64,000 bases of DNA from Diphasiastrum complanatum (Eukaryota > Streptophyta > Lycopodiopsida > Lycopodiales > Lycopodiaceae): positions 38,188,585 through 38,252,584 of the forward strand of contig CM055102.1 in the NCBI GenBank assembly GCA_029204225.1, written 5' to 3'. Numbering within the stretch: the first letter of the stretch is position 1; each line of letters opens with the position of its first letter. Below, piece by piece: positions 36,190-56,391 of this stretch. The position numbers were made by a program, and so were the translations under genes. The notes below the pieces were generated by a model. It was not told where the DNA came from. It did no database searches and saw nothing but the letters and a program-made list of their open reading frames with translations.

Positions 36190-36889
36190 GCTATGGCTCC
36201 ATCTAGCATGACTATGGCAGTCTCCCAACTAGTCTACGCTATGGCTTCTCCAACTAGCTTGAGCAAGAGGATGGGAAGACGATAATGAGCATGGTGAGTA
36301 TCCTGAGGGTAATATCCACTCTTCTCTCTTTTCTTTCCTTACCAACTAACAAATGACGGCTTAACCTAAAGGATAAAACCCTAATCTAAATATCCTCCTC
36401 TAAGGCTTATCCTACTAGAGAATGGAGGGCCTAGATTAACTTAACCTGTTGCCAGATGAATAATATACAATACAATGTAAAGTAACACTATACATGAAAC
36501 CACACAAGGGAGAACACTCAGAGAGAAAGATAGGCATGTATTGCAAATGAGGTTCTTCTTGAAAATGGACTCTTCCACTCCTATATATACTTGGAGTGGT
36601 GGTCACTTACAAAAAGGCACTATGGGACTAACTTAACTTTGAATCACATTGGTGCCATGGGACAAACCCCCAATGGACCTTTGTGACTAACTTTTTCATA
36701 ACTGGAAACTACATATCTATGTCCAGTGCCCATGGCAGTTTAAAGTTAGAACTAAATAACTTAAGCCATTACAGATACCACAAAAGCCTAAACTTGATGG
36801 GCAAGCTCTACGTTTTAATCCTATCCTACTTGTATTTTTAAAGATGTTCCGCAGGATGGCTAGAATATTCCTTGGAATATCAGCCTACA
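36190..36889 (-). repeat. LTR-like sequence starting TGTAGGCTGATATTCC
   Basis: On the minus strand the purine-rich GGAGGGGATAA (36890-36900) is followed by TGTAGGCTGATATTCC. A TATATATA box lies about 300 bp in (36582-36589). This arrangement suggests a 3' LTR of another family. The far end, near the element D junction, is unresolved and no primer site was found. Confidence 0.5.
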
Positions 36890-36900
36890 TTATCCCCTCC

Positions 36901-38300
36901 GTTAAGAACTTGGCCGTTCCAAACCAAGTGCAATGTTAAGACCCCTCTCCTTATGGTGCTGGAGGAGTCAAAGTCGGTGCAGCTTGTAGATGTGAAATTT
37001 TTTGTAAAGTGTTGCTCCATAGGAGATGAAGCTTTGAAGAAGTACAAGCATCTCCAGAAGATTTGGATTGAATCAGGTTGGAGTTGGCTCGTTGATGACT
37101 TGCTTCCGATTGCTCACACAAATGATTCAACGGATGATGTACACGAGCTTAGTATTTCTTGAGACATGATGTGAATGCCACAAAAGGGGTTACTGAACGG
37201 CAGTGAGATGAAGATGGAGCAGGTGTGATAGGAGGTGTTGTAATCTCAGAAGTGGTGAAGGTGGATAGATGGAAGGGGCTGAATGGATCAAAATTCCTTT
37301 GCTCATTACTGGCTTTTGAAAGCACTTTTGTTAGCATAAGTTTTCCATTTGACGTTTCATGCAGCTGTTTGAATTTTTTTTTTTTTTGGACTTAAGACAT
37401 GGCTCATAATCATTGTTGGAAACCTCTAACATCCTTGAGTTCGTTGCTTCAAACGCCAAACTATATCAATGGTATGTTGTAGATGGCGTAGATTTGTCTG
37501 CTTCGCGAACACAAAGGTACTGTAGCTGATAAATTACTGTCTTCGAAAATACTTTGTTGACAGAGATCTCTTCTTTTGACGTTGTTGTGCCATTGCAACT
37601 TCTTTGAGCTCTTTGCACAGTTTGAGAGCTCCTTGAATTGTAGCAATTGTATCTAGAGACTTGTATGACGTTTTTCTTTTTTTTCATACACAGTCATGTG
37701 CTTTGGAGTTATCAAGAAGCTGATCTCTTTTGCGGTGACACGACTGGCATTTTATTGGTGAGAGCCTCTATCATTCTTGCTTTATTCTCTTGGAGCTTTT
37801 AAACAACATCAGTGGTCTGCTGCAGATGTCGTAGAGTTGTTTGCTTTACAAAGTGTTTCAATTCATAACCCAGAGCAAGTTCAGATCGATCCATCGGATG
37901 GAAATGAGGTCTTGAAACAAGGATGGGAGAAGTGAGATAAAGTTTCAAGATTGACCATATGGTGGAATATGAGAGAATGGATGGATGGAAAAAAGGAATG
38001 AGATAAGTATTGTGTGGTTTTCCATATCTCTCCATAATATAACCAATGCTCTTTGTACAATTCTCCACGGAATCATCATTGCTCGCCTTTGAAAATAGCT
38101 TTGTCATTGAGGTTGTGCGCTCATAACTTCAATTTCTGATTGACTTGAGAGTCCTTCAGTTTACGTAGGCCTACGAGATTTCACTCAATGATGACTTGTG
38201 CTTATTGTGGCCTTCGCAGATAATCGAATGGATGATGTACAACAGCGGTAGTATGGTCTTGAGACACGATTACCACTGCTCAATGTACATTTTGAATGTT
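36901..38300 (-). pseudogene. duplicated gene-like debris of unknown function
   Basis: Two sets of related minus-strand peptides occur. HFVKQTTLRHLQQTTDVV (about 37799-37860) resembles FAKQTNLRHLQHTIDIVWRL (about 37445-37510). KLFSKASNDD (start of the frame at 38107) resembles KVLSKASNEQ (frame at 37337). On DNA level GATGATGTACACGAGC near 37134 resembles GATGATGTACAACAGC near 38232. Between the peptides sits SLDTIATIQGALKLCKELKE, a coiled-coil-like stretch. Stops and frame slips abound. I do not recognise the family; a plus-strand frame at 36872-37162 is an alternative reading. Confidence 0.3.
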
Positions 38301-38319
38301 GGCTACAGAAGAACTCTGA

Positions 38320-38855
38320 TTGTGTTAACACAACACTTACATTAACTTACATAAAAGACTTCTTTTACATAGCTTGATTCAGGTAGTATATATCTACAAG
38401 TGTCTTCAAAAATATCTTACAAACATTGAATGTTATTTACGCTAGTCTTTGTATATGTACAAAGTTGGTAACTGCCCTTGGGATATTTGGTTGTCCAGCT
38501 ATTTTTAGGGTTGATGATAAGTTGGTGACATCGGTCCGCCACTATGGAGAAAACTCGAAAAACCCGAAGGTGATTTTAAACTGAAAGTATGTAAATCTTG
38601 AAGGTGCCTCTAGAGCAAAGGTAGGGAAAAAGTGAAAAAGGCAAAGGTGGGCCTAAACTTGATTCTAAGGCATTCTGGCCACTGTGTCGCATTTTTCGCG
38701 AAGGTGTGAAAAAGGCGAAGGCGCCTAAAAAATGGTTAAGACACAAAAATCTCAAAGGTAAAAATGCGAAGGTCCGAAACATGTAGTCGCCCTTCGGTTT
38801 TTAGGATGCTCATTACTTGAACGATTTGTAAAGGCTGAGCATAAGATATCTAACA
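38320..38855 (-). repeat. LTR family 1 copy without adjacent coding
   Basis: Starts TGTTAGATATCTTATGCTC (minus) at 38855 and follows the element A LTR through GGTTGTCCAGCTATT and TGAATCAAGCTATGTAA. No polypurine tract or RNase H lies before it, so it is a solo or truncated LTR. Its 3' edge is diffuse. Confidence 0.75.
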
Positions 38856-38869
38856 TTTTGTTGTCCTTT

Positions 38870-39520
38870 ATTGTGAATATTTGGTGTATGCATAAACTGA
38901 CTTACCACCACATCATAAGATGTATTTGGCCTCATAATTGTGAATAAATATAGGTCATTAACATAAAGAACTAACAAGAGAATGGACCCATTCTTGTCAA
39001 GGATGTATGAATTGATCTATTGAAGTATGTTTCACTAATGAAGTATTCATCAATATGTCCATACCATCTTTAAATCATACAAGGCTTTATGCAACTTACG
39101 TACCTTCTCCTATCGTTGTATCAAAAAAACATCATATTATACAATGTATGCTTCTTCATCTAGGGTGCCATTTAGGAATGTAGACTTGACATCCATATGA
39201 TAAACCTTCAACCAAACTTAGTTGCTAAAGCAGCAAATAATCTCAAAGTAGTCCATTTTGCCACACGTGTGAATGTTTTTTCATAATCTATTGTCTTACT
39301 TTGAGCTCGTCCTTTCCAAAGGTCTTTTTCTATGAGAGTATTCTTGAGCTTTAATTTTCAGACACTATAATTAGATACTCCATCAAGTTTGCTTGCCTCT
39401 TGCAATACTACATTCTAAACTTAATTGCAATGTTGTCTAGCCACTTGTCTTAGGTCTTACCAAACATGGTTCTAAATAGCTTCCTAGACTTCAATAACTA
39501 GCAAATCGGGTATTACCGAG
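38870..39520 (-). pseudogene. degenerate copia reverse transcriptase, separate lineage
   Basis: Minus strand peptides in shifting frames: RLFAALATKFG, YHMDVKSTFLNGTLDEEAYI, KVRKLHKALYDLK and LYVNDLYLF (YVDD changed to YVND). Order and spacing match the copia RT. It is much more decayed than elements A-D and less similar to them than they are to each other. Confidence 0.7.
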
Positions 39521-42125
<2,605 letters not shown>

Positions 42126-42305
42126 TGATGATAAGATCTTTTGCCTTCTTGACTTGATGACAACTATAGCTTGGATCAAAATATATATGGATTTCATTAA
42201 AAAGAAGGAACTGTTAAGCATGGTTGAAAATATTTATATGGATCTCTCTAACTATGCTGAACATATTGTTGTTGATAATTAATTTTGCAATTTACATATT
42301 CAAAG

Positions 42306-43400
42306 GTATTTGCCTGTTTGGAAAAAGAAAATATTGACTTTACTGTTGATATCCCTACTCTTATTGAATCGCCTAACTAGCCTCATCCTTTGGTCTTTAC
42401 CGAAGACCTTGATGAAGATAGTGCATCCCAGTTGGAATCCTTTTCTCAAGAAATTTGTGAAGTGGACAATCAATCTATCTTTGATTTCTATCAATCCAAA
42501 AGTTTCCAAGTACCCTGTTGAGTTTAAATCCGCCAAATATGCCTACAAACTTTGGAGCCTTCCTTCTGAGAAATTTTTGGCACCCATTTCTATTGAACTT
42601 TGGATCACTCTTACCCATCTTACTGATGCAGAAGTTCAAGCCTGCAAGCTTGCCTCTTTGCATAAAAATCCCTCCTTTGATACACATATTGCCTTTGATA
42701 TCATCTTTAAGATGAGCAAATTTGAACCTACGAGATGTCCTTCTGAGCAAACATGGGCTAGAACTAGAGGCCATTTTGAGACTGGCTTCAATAGGATGAG
42801 TCTGCATCAAGCTAGAATCTGGAACTGGAAAAGGCCCTTCTTAAAATGCAGATATGATGACATATAAAAACAATTATTCTATCTTATGGTTTTATCACGC
42901 TATCTGGTATATGATGAACAACCTTGCCAAGTTCTTCTCTGGTGCATCTTTACAGAACCAACTAAATGCCTTCTTTCTCTGGCTTCATATATCTGCTAGG
43001 GATGTTGTTAAAGCCCACATGGCCTTTATGTACATCAGACAATATATGATTAAAGCCGCCAGGGAACTTTCCATTAATCCCCTACTGCCAAGCTTCTTGC
43101 GCACCTTGGCAATGCCAAAAATATACAAGAAATTGAATGCCTTCTAAAAAATCCTAACTTCTCTACCTTACATGATAAATAATTCCAGAATACAAGTAGA
43201 AAAACAGGGTCCTTCAATTTGAATAATCCAGGTCAGTCATATCAAGCAGCGACAACAAAAAGAGGAAATTCTTTCCAAGTAAAGGCAATGAAGGGCACAA
43301 CAATGGTGGCAAAGGAGGTCTTCCTATCAGAAAGCTGAATTTTTACCGCGATTGCTCCATGTGCAGGAAAAAATTGAAGAAATTAGAGTATTGAAACCCA
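42306..43400 (+). pseudogene. gag-like frame of the direct-repeat element, family unrecognised
   Basis: Coding runs through three frames: VFACLEKENIDFTVDIPTLI and EEICEVDNQSIFDFYQSKSF (acidic), then EFKSAKYAYKLWSLPSEKF, HLTDAEVQACKLASLHKNPS, HIAFDIIFKMSKFEPTRC, then YSILWFYHAIWYMMNNLAKF, NQLNAFFLWLHISARDVVKA, YIRQYMIKAARELSINPLLP, and finally a basic, Asn/Gly-rich tail NKKRKFFPSKGNEGHNNGG with FYRDCSMC. A helical core followed by a basic tail is Gag-like, but I recognise neither a copia nor a gypsy Gag and there is no complete zinc knuckle. Frame breaks near 42515 and 42860 make it a pseudogene. Confidence 0.45.
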
Positions 43401-45405
<2,005 letters not shown>

Positions 45406-47960
45406 GCCAAATTGCATCCGCTAACTACATCCACCAATCAATTCTCAAAGCATAGTGCTTTGAAGCTTGAATGTACCTCAGTACTCTTTGCAGAGCTTTC
45501 TAGTGCTGTAAGCCTGGATTGGACATGTATTGAGACAGTGTGCTTACTACATATGCTAGATCAGGTCGTGTGCAGACCATAGAATACATTATAGATCCTA
45601 TGACGGACTGATAAGGATACCTGCACATTTCTTGGTGATTTGCTTGAGTTATGGGGCACATGTCTTTGGACAGCTTAGATCCTGGATCCATAGGTTTTTT
45701 TATGAGCTTGCAGCCCTCCATGCCATATCTGCAAAGCACATTAACTAAATAGGACTCTTGGCTTATAGTAATCCTTCTGCCTGCGCGATCTTTGTGAATT
45801 TCCATACCGAGTAGGTAATGGACTAGGCCTAGATCAGTCATCCCGAATTCTGATGAAAGTAGAGATTTGGTTTTCTGTAATAACTGATTTCATTTGCTGA
45901 TAATGAAAGAATCATCAACGTATAATGCTATTATAACATAGCTTGACTCTTTTCGTTTGAGGTATACATTAGAGTCTGATGAGCAAGAAGTGAAGTTATG
46001 CTGCAACAAGAAGTGATTTATTCTATCATACCAGGCCATGGAGCTTGCTTAAGACCATATAATGCCTTATGCAATTTACATACCAAATGCTCTTTGCCTT
46101 GAAGGATGTAACCTTCTAGTTGATAAATGAATATGTCTTCTTGTATGTATCCATGAAGGAATGTTGTTTTTGATGTCCATCTGGTGAATGTCCAGATCCT
46201 CTACAACAGCTATAGCCAGCAAGGTGCAAATAGATTAATGCTTTACCACTAGACTAAAGGTGTCAGTGTAATCTATTCCATAAACTTGCTCAAATCCTTT
46301 AACCACTAAACGAGCTTTCCATTTGGATATTGATCCATCTGGCTTAAGCTTCGCTTGAAGATCCATTTAGAGTCAATAGGTTTAATACCTATAGGAGGAT
46401 TAACAAGACTCCGGGTCTTTTTCTTCATCAAGAAATGGTACTCAACATCCATGACAACTTTCCATTCATTTGCATTGGGCATTGACAGTGCTTCTGCAAC
46501 AGTGGTAGGTCCATCATGACTGATGAACGTCTGAGGAACAAAACGATCAGGTTGCTGTCATTGTCTTGCAAACCTTCGAACTGCAAGTGCTTGAGTGGAC
46601 GTTTCTCCTGGGTAAATGACTGGGATAGCTTCAGCTTGTGTTTGAACAATTGTGGGGGGTCTAGACCCATCGATGGTAAATGGAGCTGTTGAGACAAACT
46701 CCTGCATTTGAACATTCATAGGTGGATGCCTATCGATGGAGAATGGAGCTGTTGTGACAGACTCCTGCATTGGCTCCTTCTATTGGAAATTATGGAATTT
46801 GTCTTCAAAAAAGACAACATCATGGCTGAATGAGATCTGTTGACCTGTATCAATATCATAGATATGATATGCCTTGTGTGACATTGAATAGCCAATAAAG
46901 ATATACTTACAACTTACTGGGTCTAACTTCTTTCTCAGATCAAACATAATTTGAGCATGGCAGAGACATCCGAATATACGTAAGTGTTTAGAATTTGGTT
47001 TAAAGCCGTAGTAGACTTCAAACGGTGTCTTGGAGTCGACTGCCTTTGTATTGGAATAACTTTACAGATTGTAGGCTATAGAAACTGCTTCAGCCCATTT
47101 TTGGAGTAATTGAGCGTCGACAGTCATGGATTGTGCAGCTTCCAATAATGTTCAGTTCTTTCGCTCAGCTACGCGATTCTGCTGTGGAGTGTAGCTGGAT
47201 GTGAACTGATGGTGCACGCCACATGATGATAAGTAGTCTGCCATTTCATTTGATAGATACTCTCTCCCTGAATCAGACCACAGGGCCTTGATTCTCTGAC
47301 CAGTTTGATTCTCAGCATATTTCTTGAATTCTTTGAAGCAATTGAATGCTTCTGACTTGTTCTTTATGAACATGACTCTGGTGAATCGGGAGAAGTCATC
47401 AATAAATGTACTGAAATATAGAGCTTGACCCAAAGAGGGTACACTCATAGGACCACATAAGTCACTATGAATGGACTTCATTCTTCTGGTTTGTCCTCTT
47501 GAAAATTTTGTTCTACACTGTTTCCCTAGTAAATAATTTTCATAGACAGTCTGATTAGTTGTAGACACAACATTGATATTCATATCCTTGGCCAATTTGT
47601 TATGATGCATGTACAAGATTGAACGCATGTTCAAATGACCTAGTCTTTGATGCCAAACATGAGCATCAGAGTTACTCACAAAAAGTGCATGATCGTGACT
47701 CAGAATATACAAATTTTCTTCTCTGTGTGCAGAGATAATTTCGTTGGAGTTCTCATAAAAACTAGTACATCGACTAGCAGTAAACAAAGCTCTATAGCCT
47801 TGATCAGTGATCTTGCTAATAGACAATAAGTTCTTTGTTAATCTGGGTACGTAAAGTACACCATTTAGCTGTCTAGTGATGCCGTCAGGGAACTACAGTC
47901 GAATGGAGCCTTGTCCTTCAACCTTGTGTGAACTTGAGTCACCGGAGAAAATGTACTTTG
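45406..47960 (-). pseudogene. element C protease end, integrase and reverse transcriptase
   Basis: Minus strand from 47826: SISKITDQGYRALFTASRC, then HVWHQRLGHLNMRSILYMHH (HHCC module), RMKSIHSDLCGPMSVPSLGQ, YFSTFIDDFSRFTRVMFIKN, IKALWSDSGREYLSNEMADY and HHQFTSSYTPQQNRVAERKN. These keep the integrase catalytic D, D and E. After a stop come TPFEVYYGFKPNSKHLRIFG and YIFIGYSMSHKAYHIYD. RT is broken but keeps ALYVDDSFIIS near 45925 and MTDLGLVHYLLGMEIHKDRA, YPYQSVIGSIMYSMVCTRPD, ending YVVSTLSQYMSNPGLQH at 45500. RNase H is deleted. The integrase is the best preserved coding stretch (224 codons open). Confidence 0.94.
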
Positions 47961-48960
47961 AATTTGTTGTTGTGAGAGTAGAAAATAGGTTCTTACATGG
48001 CGTCATGTGTTGTGAAGCACCTGAGTCATTGATAGGCATTTCTATTTGGTTGATCTTGTACCTTTTGCGCCTTGTCCTCTTCTTGTGGATTTCTGACAGT
48101 GTCAGAGCCTCCCTCTTGGTGCTGCTGCATCTTCTTTCTCACTTCATTGTGCTTGAGGATGCGACAATCCTTTATGTCGTGATTGGATCTTTTGCAATAC
48201 CTGCAAAAGAGTTTGGTCTTTGGTGATTGTTGATTGTGGTGGTTGTTGTTGTTGTTGTTGCATTGAGACTGGCTACTCCACCTTCGTCTTCTTGTCCTTG
48301 AAGTTCTTCTTCTTCTTGGACTGCTGCTTATTAGAGTACAATGCCATTGACTTGGTACTCATTGTGGATAAGCTTTTTCTCCTAATTTCTTCCTGTAATA
48401 GGCTTGCTGTCAGCTTTTGGAGAGACAGTGCAAGAGTATTGTTTAGAAGCAATACTAGATTGTCGCGGGAGGATGGAAGACTGGCAAGAAGAGACATTGT
48501 TGAGTCTTCTTCTCAAATAGGAGAACCTATGGCAGCAAGTTGATTCAGCAACTGTTTGAATTCATTCAGGTGATCACTGACTAAAGTGCCTTCTCTCATC
48601 TTGAGTGTGAGGACCTTCTTCCTTAGAAAGAGATGAATACATCTGAAGTCTCGTAGATACTTGTTAGGATATCCCACGCTTCTTTGGAGGTGGTGCTGTT
48701 TGATACGTGAGCGATCTGAGTGTTTTTCAAATTCAAGGATACAATGGCAAGTGCTTTGCCATCCTTTGCTTCCCATGTTGGAAGCAGTTCAGGTTCTACC
48801 GGTCTGGCTATAGAACTGTTTACGTATTTCCATAGCTCCTTCTTGATTAAGATCATCCTCATCTTGAACTTTCACATGTGGAAGTCATCTCCGTTGAATA
48901 TGTTAATCAAGCGGATCTCTAAGATTGAACCTTCCATTAAAATCGAGAAACAGAAATTGA
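47961..48960 (-). pseudogene. element C gag
   Basis: Minus strand pieces in three frames: KKELWKYVNSSIARPVEPEL, GKALAIVSLNLKNTQIAHVS, TSKEAWDILTSIYETSDVF; LRKKVLTLKMREGTLVSDHL, NEFKQLLNQLAAIGSPI; SLLASLPSSRDNLVLLLNNT, LTASLLQEEIRRKSLSTMST. A basic KKKKNFKDKKTKVE stretch and a CRYCKRSNHDIKDCR zinc knuckle (about 48150-48200, intact C-C-H-C) follow. Two or more frameshifts. Confidence 0.88.
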
Positions 48961-49043
48961 ACACAAACAGAATGAACTAGCTCTTATGAAATAAGAACGT
49001 ATTAAGCTCTATTATAAATCCTAGACTCTAGTAATCCAATAAA

Positions 49044-49060
49044 CCAGGGCTCTGATACCA
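49044..49060 (-). other. primer-binding site of element C
   Basis: Minus strand TGGTATCAGAGCCCTGG, an exact match to the initiator-Met complement TGGTATCAGAGC, four bases after the LTR end CACCAACA. Confidence 0.92.
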
Positions 49061-49064
49061 ATTT

Positions 49065-52187
<3,123 letters not shown>

Positions 52188-54572
52188 AGACATGGATAAC
52201 AACTGATGCTTAGCTATGACACCTGTAACTAATTTGTGCGGTTTTGTTGTGTGGGATGGTGGCAGGTAACAACTGGGTGTCCTAAAACTTGCTTTGCATT
52301 TTGGTACTATGTACTGTAAGACTTTATACAACTATATTTTAACCTGTTATGCTATAAATTGAAGGGTTCAAAGGGTTTGGTCTTGACTTGTCAAGAGGGA
52401 CTATGTGATGTTTTGTTACTCTCTCAACATAAAAGTCTCAATAAAAACTTGACTGTCCTCCATGATAGTAGCGCAGCCTCCCACAACCACTCAACAACCA
52501 TGTTTGTATGTGTGACGTGCCCATGGTCATGCTCTCACAGATAAAAAATCCGTCCACTACAGCTCAAAATTATTGATTCTTCCATCAAAAGCCCTAGGTA
52601 TAAAAAACAAACCAACATTTTGCTTTTCTTGCTCTCTTTAAGTGGTTCATTTAGCAAATTGTTGTTTTTTTGAGGTCGCCCAACTACTAGCCTTCCAAGG
52701 CAGTTTACAATTCGCCGAACATCAGAGAATTGACAATATATAGTCCAATAGTCTCTCAGTTTTTTTTTTCCCAAGAAAGTTTTTGATTTTCTTCACTTTC
52801 AGCTCATATTTCAACTATATTTGATGCATTTGCAGTAGTAAGTTGCTCTGTCTTGCCTACTAGCTCAGTACATAGTGCTCATGTGTCCAATTCGATGTAC
52901 CATAGTTTCAAACTGATCGTAATTGACAACTTTTTTGTCAACCTTACATGTTTTTCGAATTTTCTCCGAATTCGACTACAATAGCAAATAGCATAGGTAC
53001 AATGATGAAAATACTGTTTATGCAGTTATGCTACAGTAAGCTATCAAACATTATAGCAATCATCAAGTTGAAAAAGAAGCATGCACATCAACAACAAAGC
53101 AAGATGAGATGCTCTATTCTCTCACCAGAGTAGTAATTATATGCACAGTCTTAATTTCTTCTTGAGACAATCATGCATGGGAAGGTTGTCGTAACAAGAC
53201 CAAGTCCCAACACCTATCACAACACGTGGCTCATGAATGCTCTCATGAATGCTGCACTAGACTCAACATAGAAAAAGCATGTGCACATGACTGGCTAGCT
53301 ATGTATAGGAGGAGTTTACTTCCCACTAGCAACGTAAACTTTTAGTTTTTATTTCTAATAGATAATACATTGAAAAAGTGCTAAAAGATCCAATGTCAAA
53401 CCCATTATAAATAATGATAACAAATTAATAAATCTTAAAACACAAAAGATGCATTCTTAATGCGCAACAAATGAGTGCACCATAAGGTTTGATCGTTTTC
53501 ACTTATCATCCAATGAAAATACCATTTCTTATAAGCTGATAGTGTAAGGTCTTGCAACTTCAAATGCTATAACAAACTCACATCAAATTTGTTACTATAA
53601 AATACAAACTTATCAAGATCATATACATTTTTCAAAATCAAAATATAAAATTCAATGCACAAAATAATTTTGTACACAATTTTTTATTTTTCTCAAATGC
53701 ATTTTCTTAAGCTTCACAAAAAGGTGAAATATCACAATATGACATGGCAAAGCCTCTGTGGTATGATAACACATTATTCTTGTTTCGACCTAGGAACATT
53801 GTCTGCCATGTTAACTTTGTATTTGAGTTGCATGGTAGTTTAGGAACATGGACCAATGATATGGTAGGTGCCTATGGGCAACAATTGTGGCTTTGTTTGG
53901 TGGCAGGTGGTAGATGGTTTGTTTGGAAAAAAATTGTGCTTGTTTTGTAGTAATACCATTACCATTCGTCTTGGAATGAGAAAATATGAACTCTCTCCTC
54001 CAAAGACAACTTCACATAGTTCTTTGTATGTTCTCTTATCAAATTGTCAATGCTTTATCACCTTTTGTAATTTTTGTCTCTTGGTGAGAGCTACACCTGA
54101 ATGATGCAATGGTAGGTTGTGTTGTTCATTGCCTTTTTTTATGCTTTGCTATGTACTCAAAATTATGTATCACATGTGTGCCAATGCAACTTTGTTACGA
54201 ATCTCAATTTGGAGCTTTGTAATCCTAGCTATAAATTTGTTTAGGGTAGTGAATGTTGTCCTATATTGGTGATTCTTCTTTTTGCACATTGTATATTGAA
54301 TGGCCATTATTATGTCTTTGATAGGAGAAGTTGCAAGCCCTTCTTTGAAGGGTGCTCTCTACATGAGTTGCAGCTTTCCAGCAAGGAGCACCCTTGGATG
54401 ATGGTGGGCACCTCACCGCAATGTAGAGGACTATTTAAGGCCATCCCACTTGGGGCTATTTGAATGTGTATTCTCCAAGCCTTTTTTCTAGTATTTCTTG
54501 TTATTTGAGTCAGTAGAGTTGAATTAGGGTCAGAGGCTTTAGTGGAGCACAAGAAACAATCACCCCTCCCAA

Positions 54573-54576
<4 letters not shown>
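52188..54576. other. no gene recognised
   Basis: AT-rich. Open frames are short and without motifs. No LTR or TIR recognised. Confidence 0.45.

Positions 54577-54662
<86 letters not shown>
54577..54662 (+). repeat. (TG)n-(TA)n compound microsatellite
   Basis: (TG)n 54577-54632 passes directly into (TA)n to 54662, ending at CTAGT. Confidence 0.97.
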
Positions 54663-54663
<1 letters not shown>

Positions 54664-54742
54664 TAGTAAAGAGTGCCCGTCGTTGACGGGCGAGCAAGCG
54701 ATGGTTTAGGAGGAAAGCCGATGGTCGTTGACCGATGGCCAA

Positions 54743-54838
54743 TGTATGTGTGTGTATCATACGTGGCCGGCCGATGGCGCGGGCGGTCGATGTATGTGTG
54801 TGTATCGTACGTGGCCGAAGTGTGCCGGCCGATGGTGA
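54743..54838. repeat. 48-bp tandem repeat, two copies
   Basis: TGTATGTGTGTGTATCRTAC followed by GTGGCCG occurs at 54743 and 54791, in the left arm of the candidate element. Confidence 0.85.
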
Positions 54839-54888
54839 GGGCGGCCGATGGGGTGTGTGTGTGTATGTGTGTGCGCGCGAGCGCAATG

Positions 54889-54890
<2 letters not shown>

Positions 54891-54964
<74 letters not shown>
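54891..54964 (+). repeat. (GA)n microsatellite
   Basis: Perfect run, inverted relative to the (TC)n at 56644-56681 in the opposite arm. Confidence 0.97.
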
Positions 54965-54968
<4 letters not shown>

Positions 54969-55175
54969 TGGGGCTCGTGGGAAAGAGAGAAGGAAAAAAA
55001 AGGACTCTAGACTCTATACTTCATACAATATATTTCATCCACAAAAGGTTTTTTATGTGGAGATGTGTGTGTGTGCGTGCACGCGCGTGCACATGCGCGC
55101 ACACACACACACGCATTCGTTGTGTCGGGGGTCACACACACACAACGAACACGCGCACACGCACACACACATAGG

Positions 55176-55183
<8 letters not shown>

Positions 55184-55246
<63 letters not shown>
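55184..55246 (+). repeat. (CA)n microsatellite
   Basis: Perfect run, preceded by interrupted CACGCG/ACACAC sequence from 55098. Confidence 0.97.
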
Positions 55247-55248
<2 letters not shown>

Positions 55249-55707
55249 AGTCACACGTGTATGCATGCGTGTGTGTTCCAAATCTCCCCTCCCCCCTTAT
55301 TTTTTCTTTTTATTGTCTTATTTACTTCCCTCACCCCATCCCCCTCCTTTTTTTTTAATTGTGCATTTTTTGGCCCATGGATAAAAGCTTGTGGGTAACG
55401 ATTTAGGAGTTAAAGCTAGTGAGTTTGGGCTTGTGGTTAAACATTCCTAAAAATGGCGGGCCAAGATAGGAATTTGAAGGATTGAAAAAAAAAAAACCAG
55501 TTTAAGGTAGTCAAGAAAATTTTTATGTTCATGATTTATGGGTAAAACTTTGGTAATTTAAAATAAATAATAAAGCCAAGTAATAAAGATTATTGGCTAA
55601 AGCGCATTAAAGTGTGCACATTAAAGTGTGTGGTGAGGAATCTTTTTGTGGTCCACCCCTCAATGCACACAATGTGCAAATGTATGGGGATATGCACATT
55701 CCCCATA

Positions 55708-55777
55708 CATGCATCCTCCTCCCCAAGTTTTTTAGTTAGAAAAAGCTCATGCAGGGGGGAGGGGAGGAAGATGCATG
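55708..55777. repeat. 17-bp inverted repeat
   Basis: CATGCATCCTCCTCCCC (55708-55724) pairs with 55761-55777 with one mismatch, 36-nt spacer. Confidence 0.8.
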
Positions 55778-55815
55778 GGTGCACTCATACACATGCTCAA
55801 AACTGTACATAAGTT

Positions 55816-55818
<3 letters not shown>

Positions 55819-55866
<48 letters not shown>
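55819..55866. repeat. (AT)n microsatellite
   Basis: 48-bp run. Confidence 0.97.
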
Positions 55867-55869
<3 letters not shown>

Positions 55870-56058
55870 ATTATCTATATAGTATAAAACTATTTGTGTG
55901 ACCTTGTGTGTGTGTCGGCAAAAATGTTATGCTTTGCCATCATAAAACGCCACACACACACATAGGGAAAAAGCTAAATAAAGCTAAAAACTAAATACTT
56001 TTAAGAAATATTTTGTTATGGTTTTATTTGTGTGTCATTTGTGCCTATGCATGGGGTA

Positions 56059-56094
56059 GGAGGATGCACCCATGGTGGCATGGGTGCATCCTCC
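56059..56094. repeat. perfect 16-bp hairpin, 4-nt loop
   Basis: GGAGGATGCACCCATG, loop GTGG, then the exact reverse complement. Related to the inverted repeat at 55708-55777 (shared GATGCA/CATG words). Confidence 0.95.
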
Positions 56095-56369
56095 CACATT
56101 GAACATATTTTAGTTCAAAAATGTGGAATGGAATCTTTTATGCATGGAGTAATATGCATGACATAGTATGCATAAGGCTCTCCAAAACTTTCATGGCGAA
56201 AGGTGTTAAACACAAGGGTAAGTATATACTTTCATGGTGAAAGGTTACTTTGGAAAGTTTAAAAGAAAATGCATTTTTATGAATGAAAAATGGGGTGTTT
56301 GGGAAAGTTTCAAAATGCAGGCCTGCTCACCACTCTTCTCTCTTTCTTTCCTTATGTTACTCTTTAGCA

Positions 56370-56391
56370 CCCCCCCCCCCCCCCCCCCCCC

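Noticed and set aside
42310-42867. A single 185-codon protein starting MPVWKKK
   Set aside because: The first third is in the wrong frame: the acidic coding frame (EKENIDFTVDIPTLIE) runs there and the frames switch near 42515, so it is a frameshifted gag-like frame.
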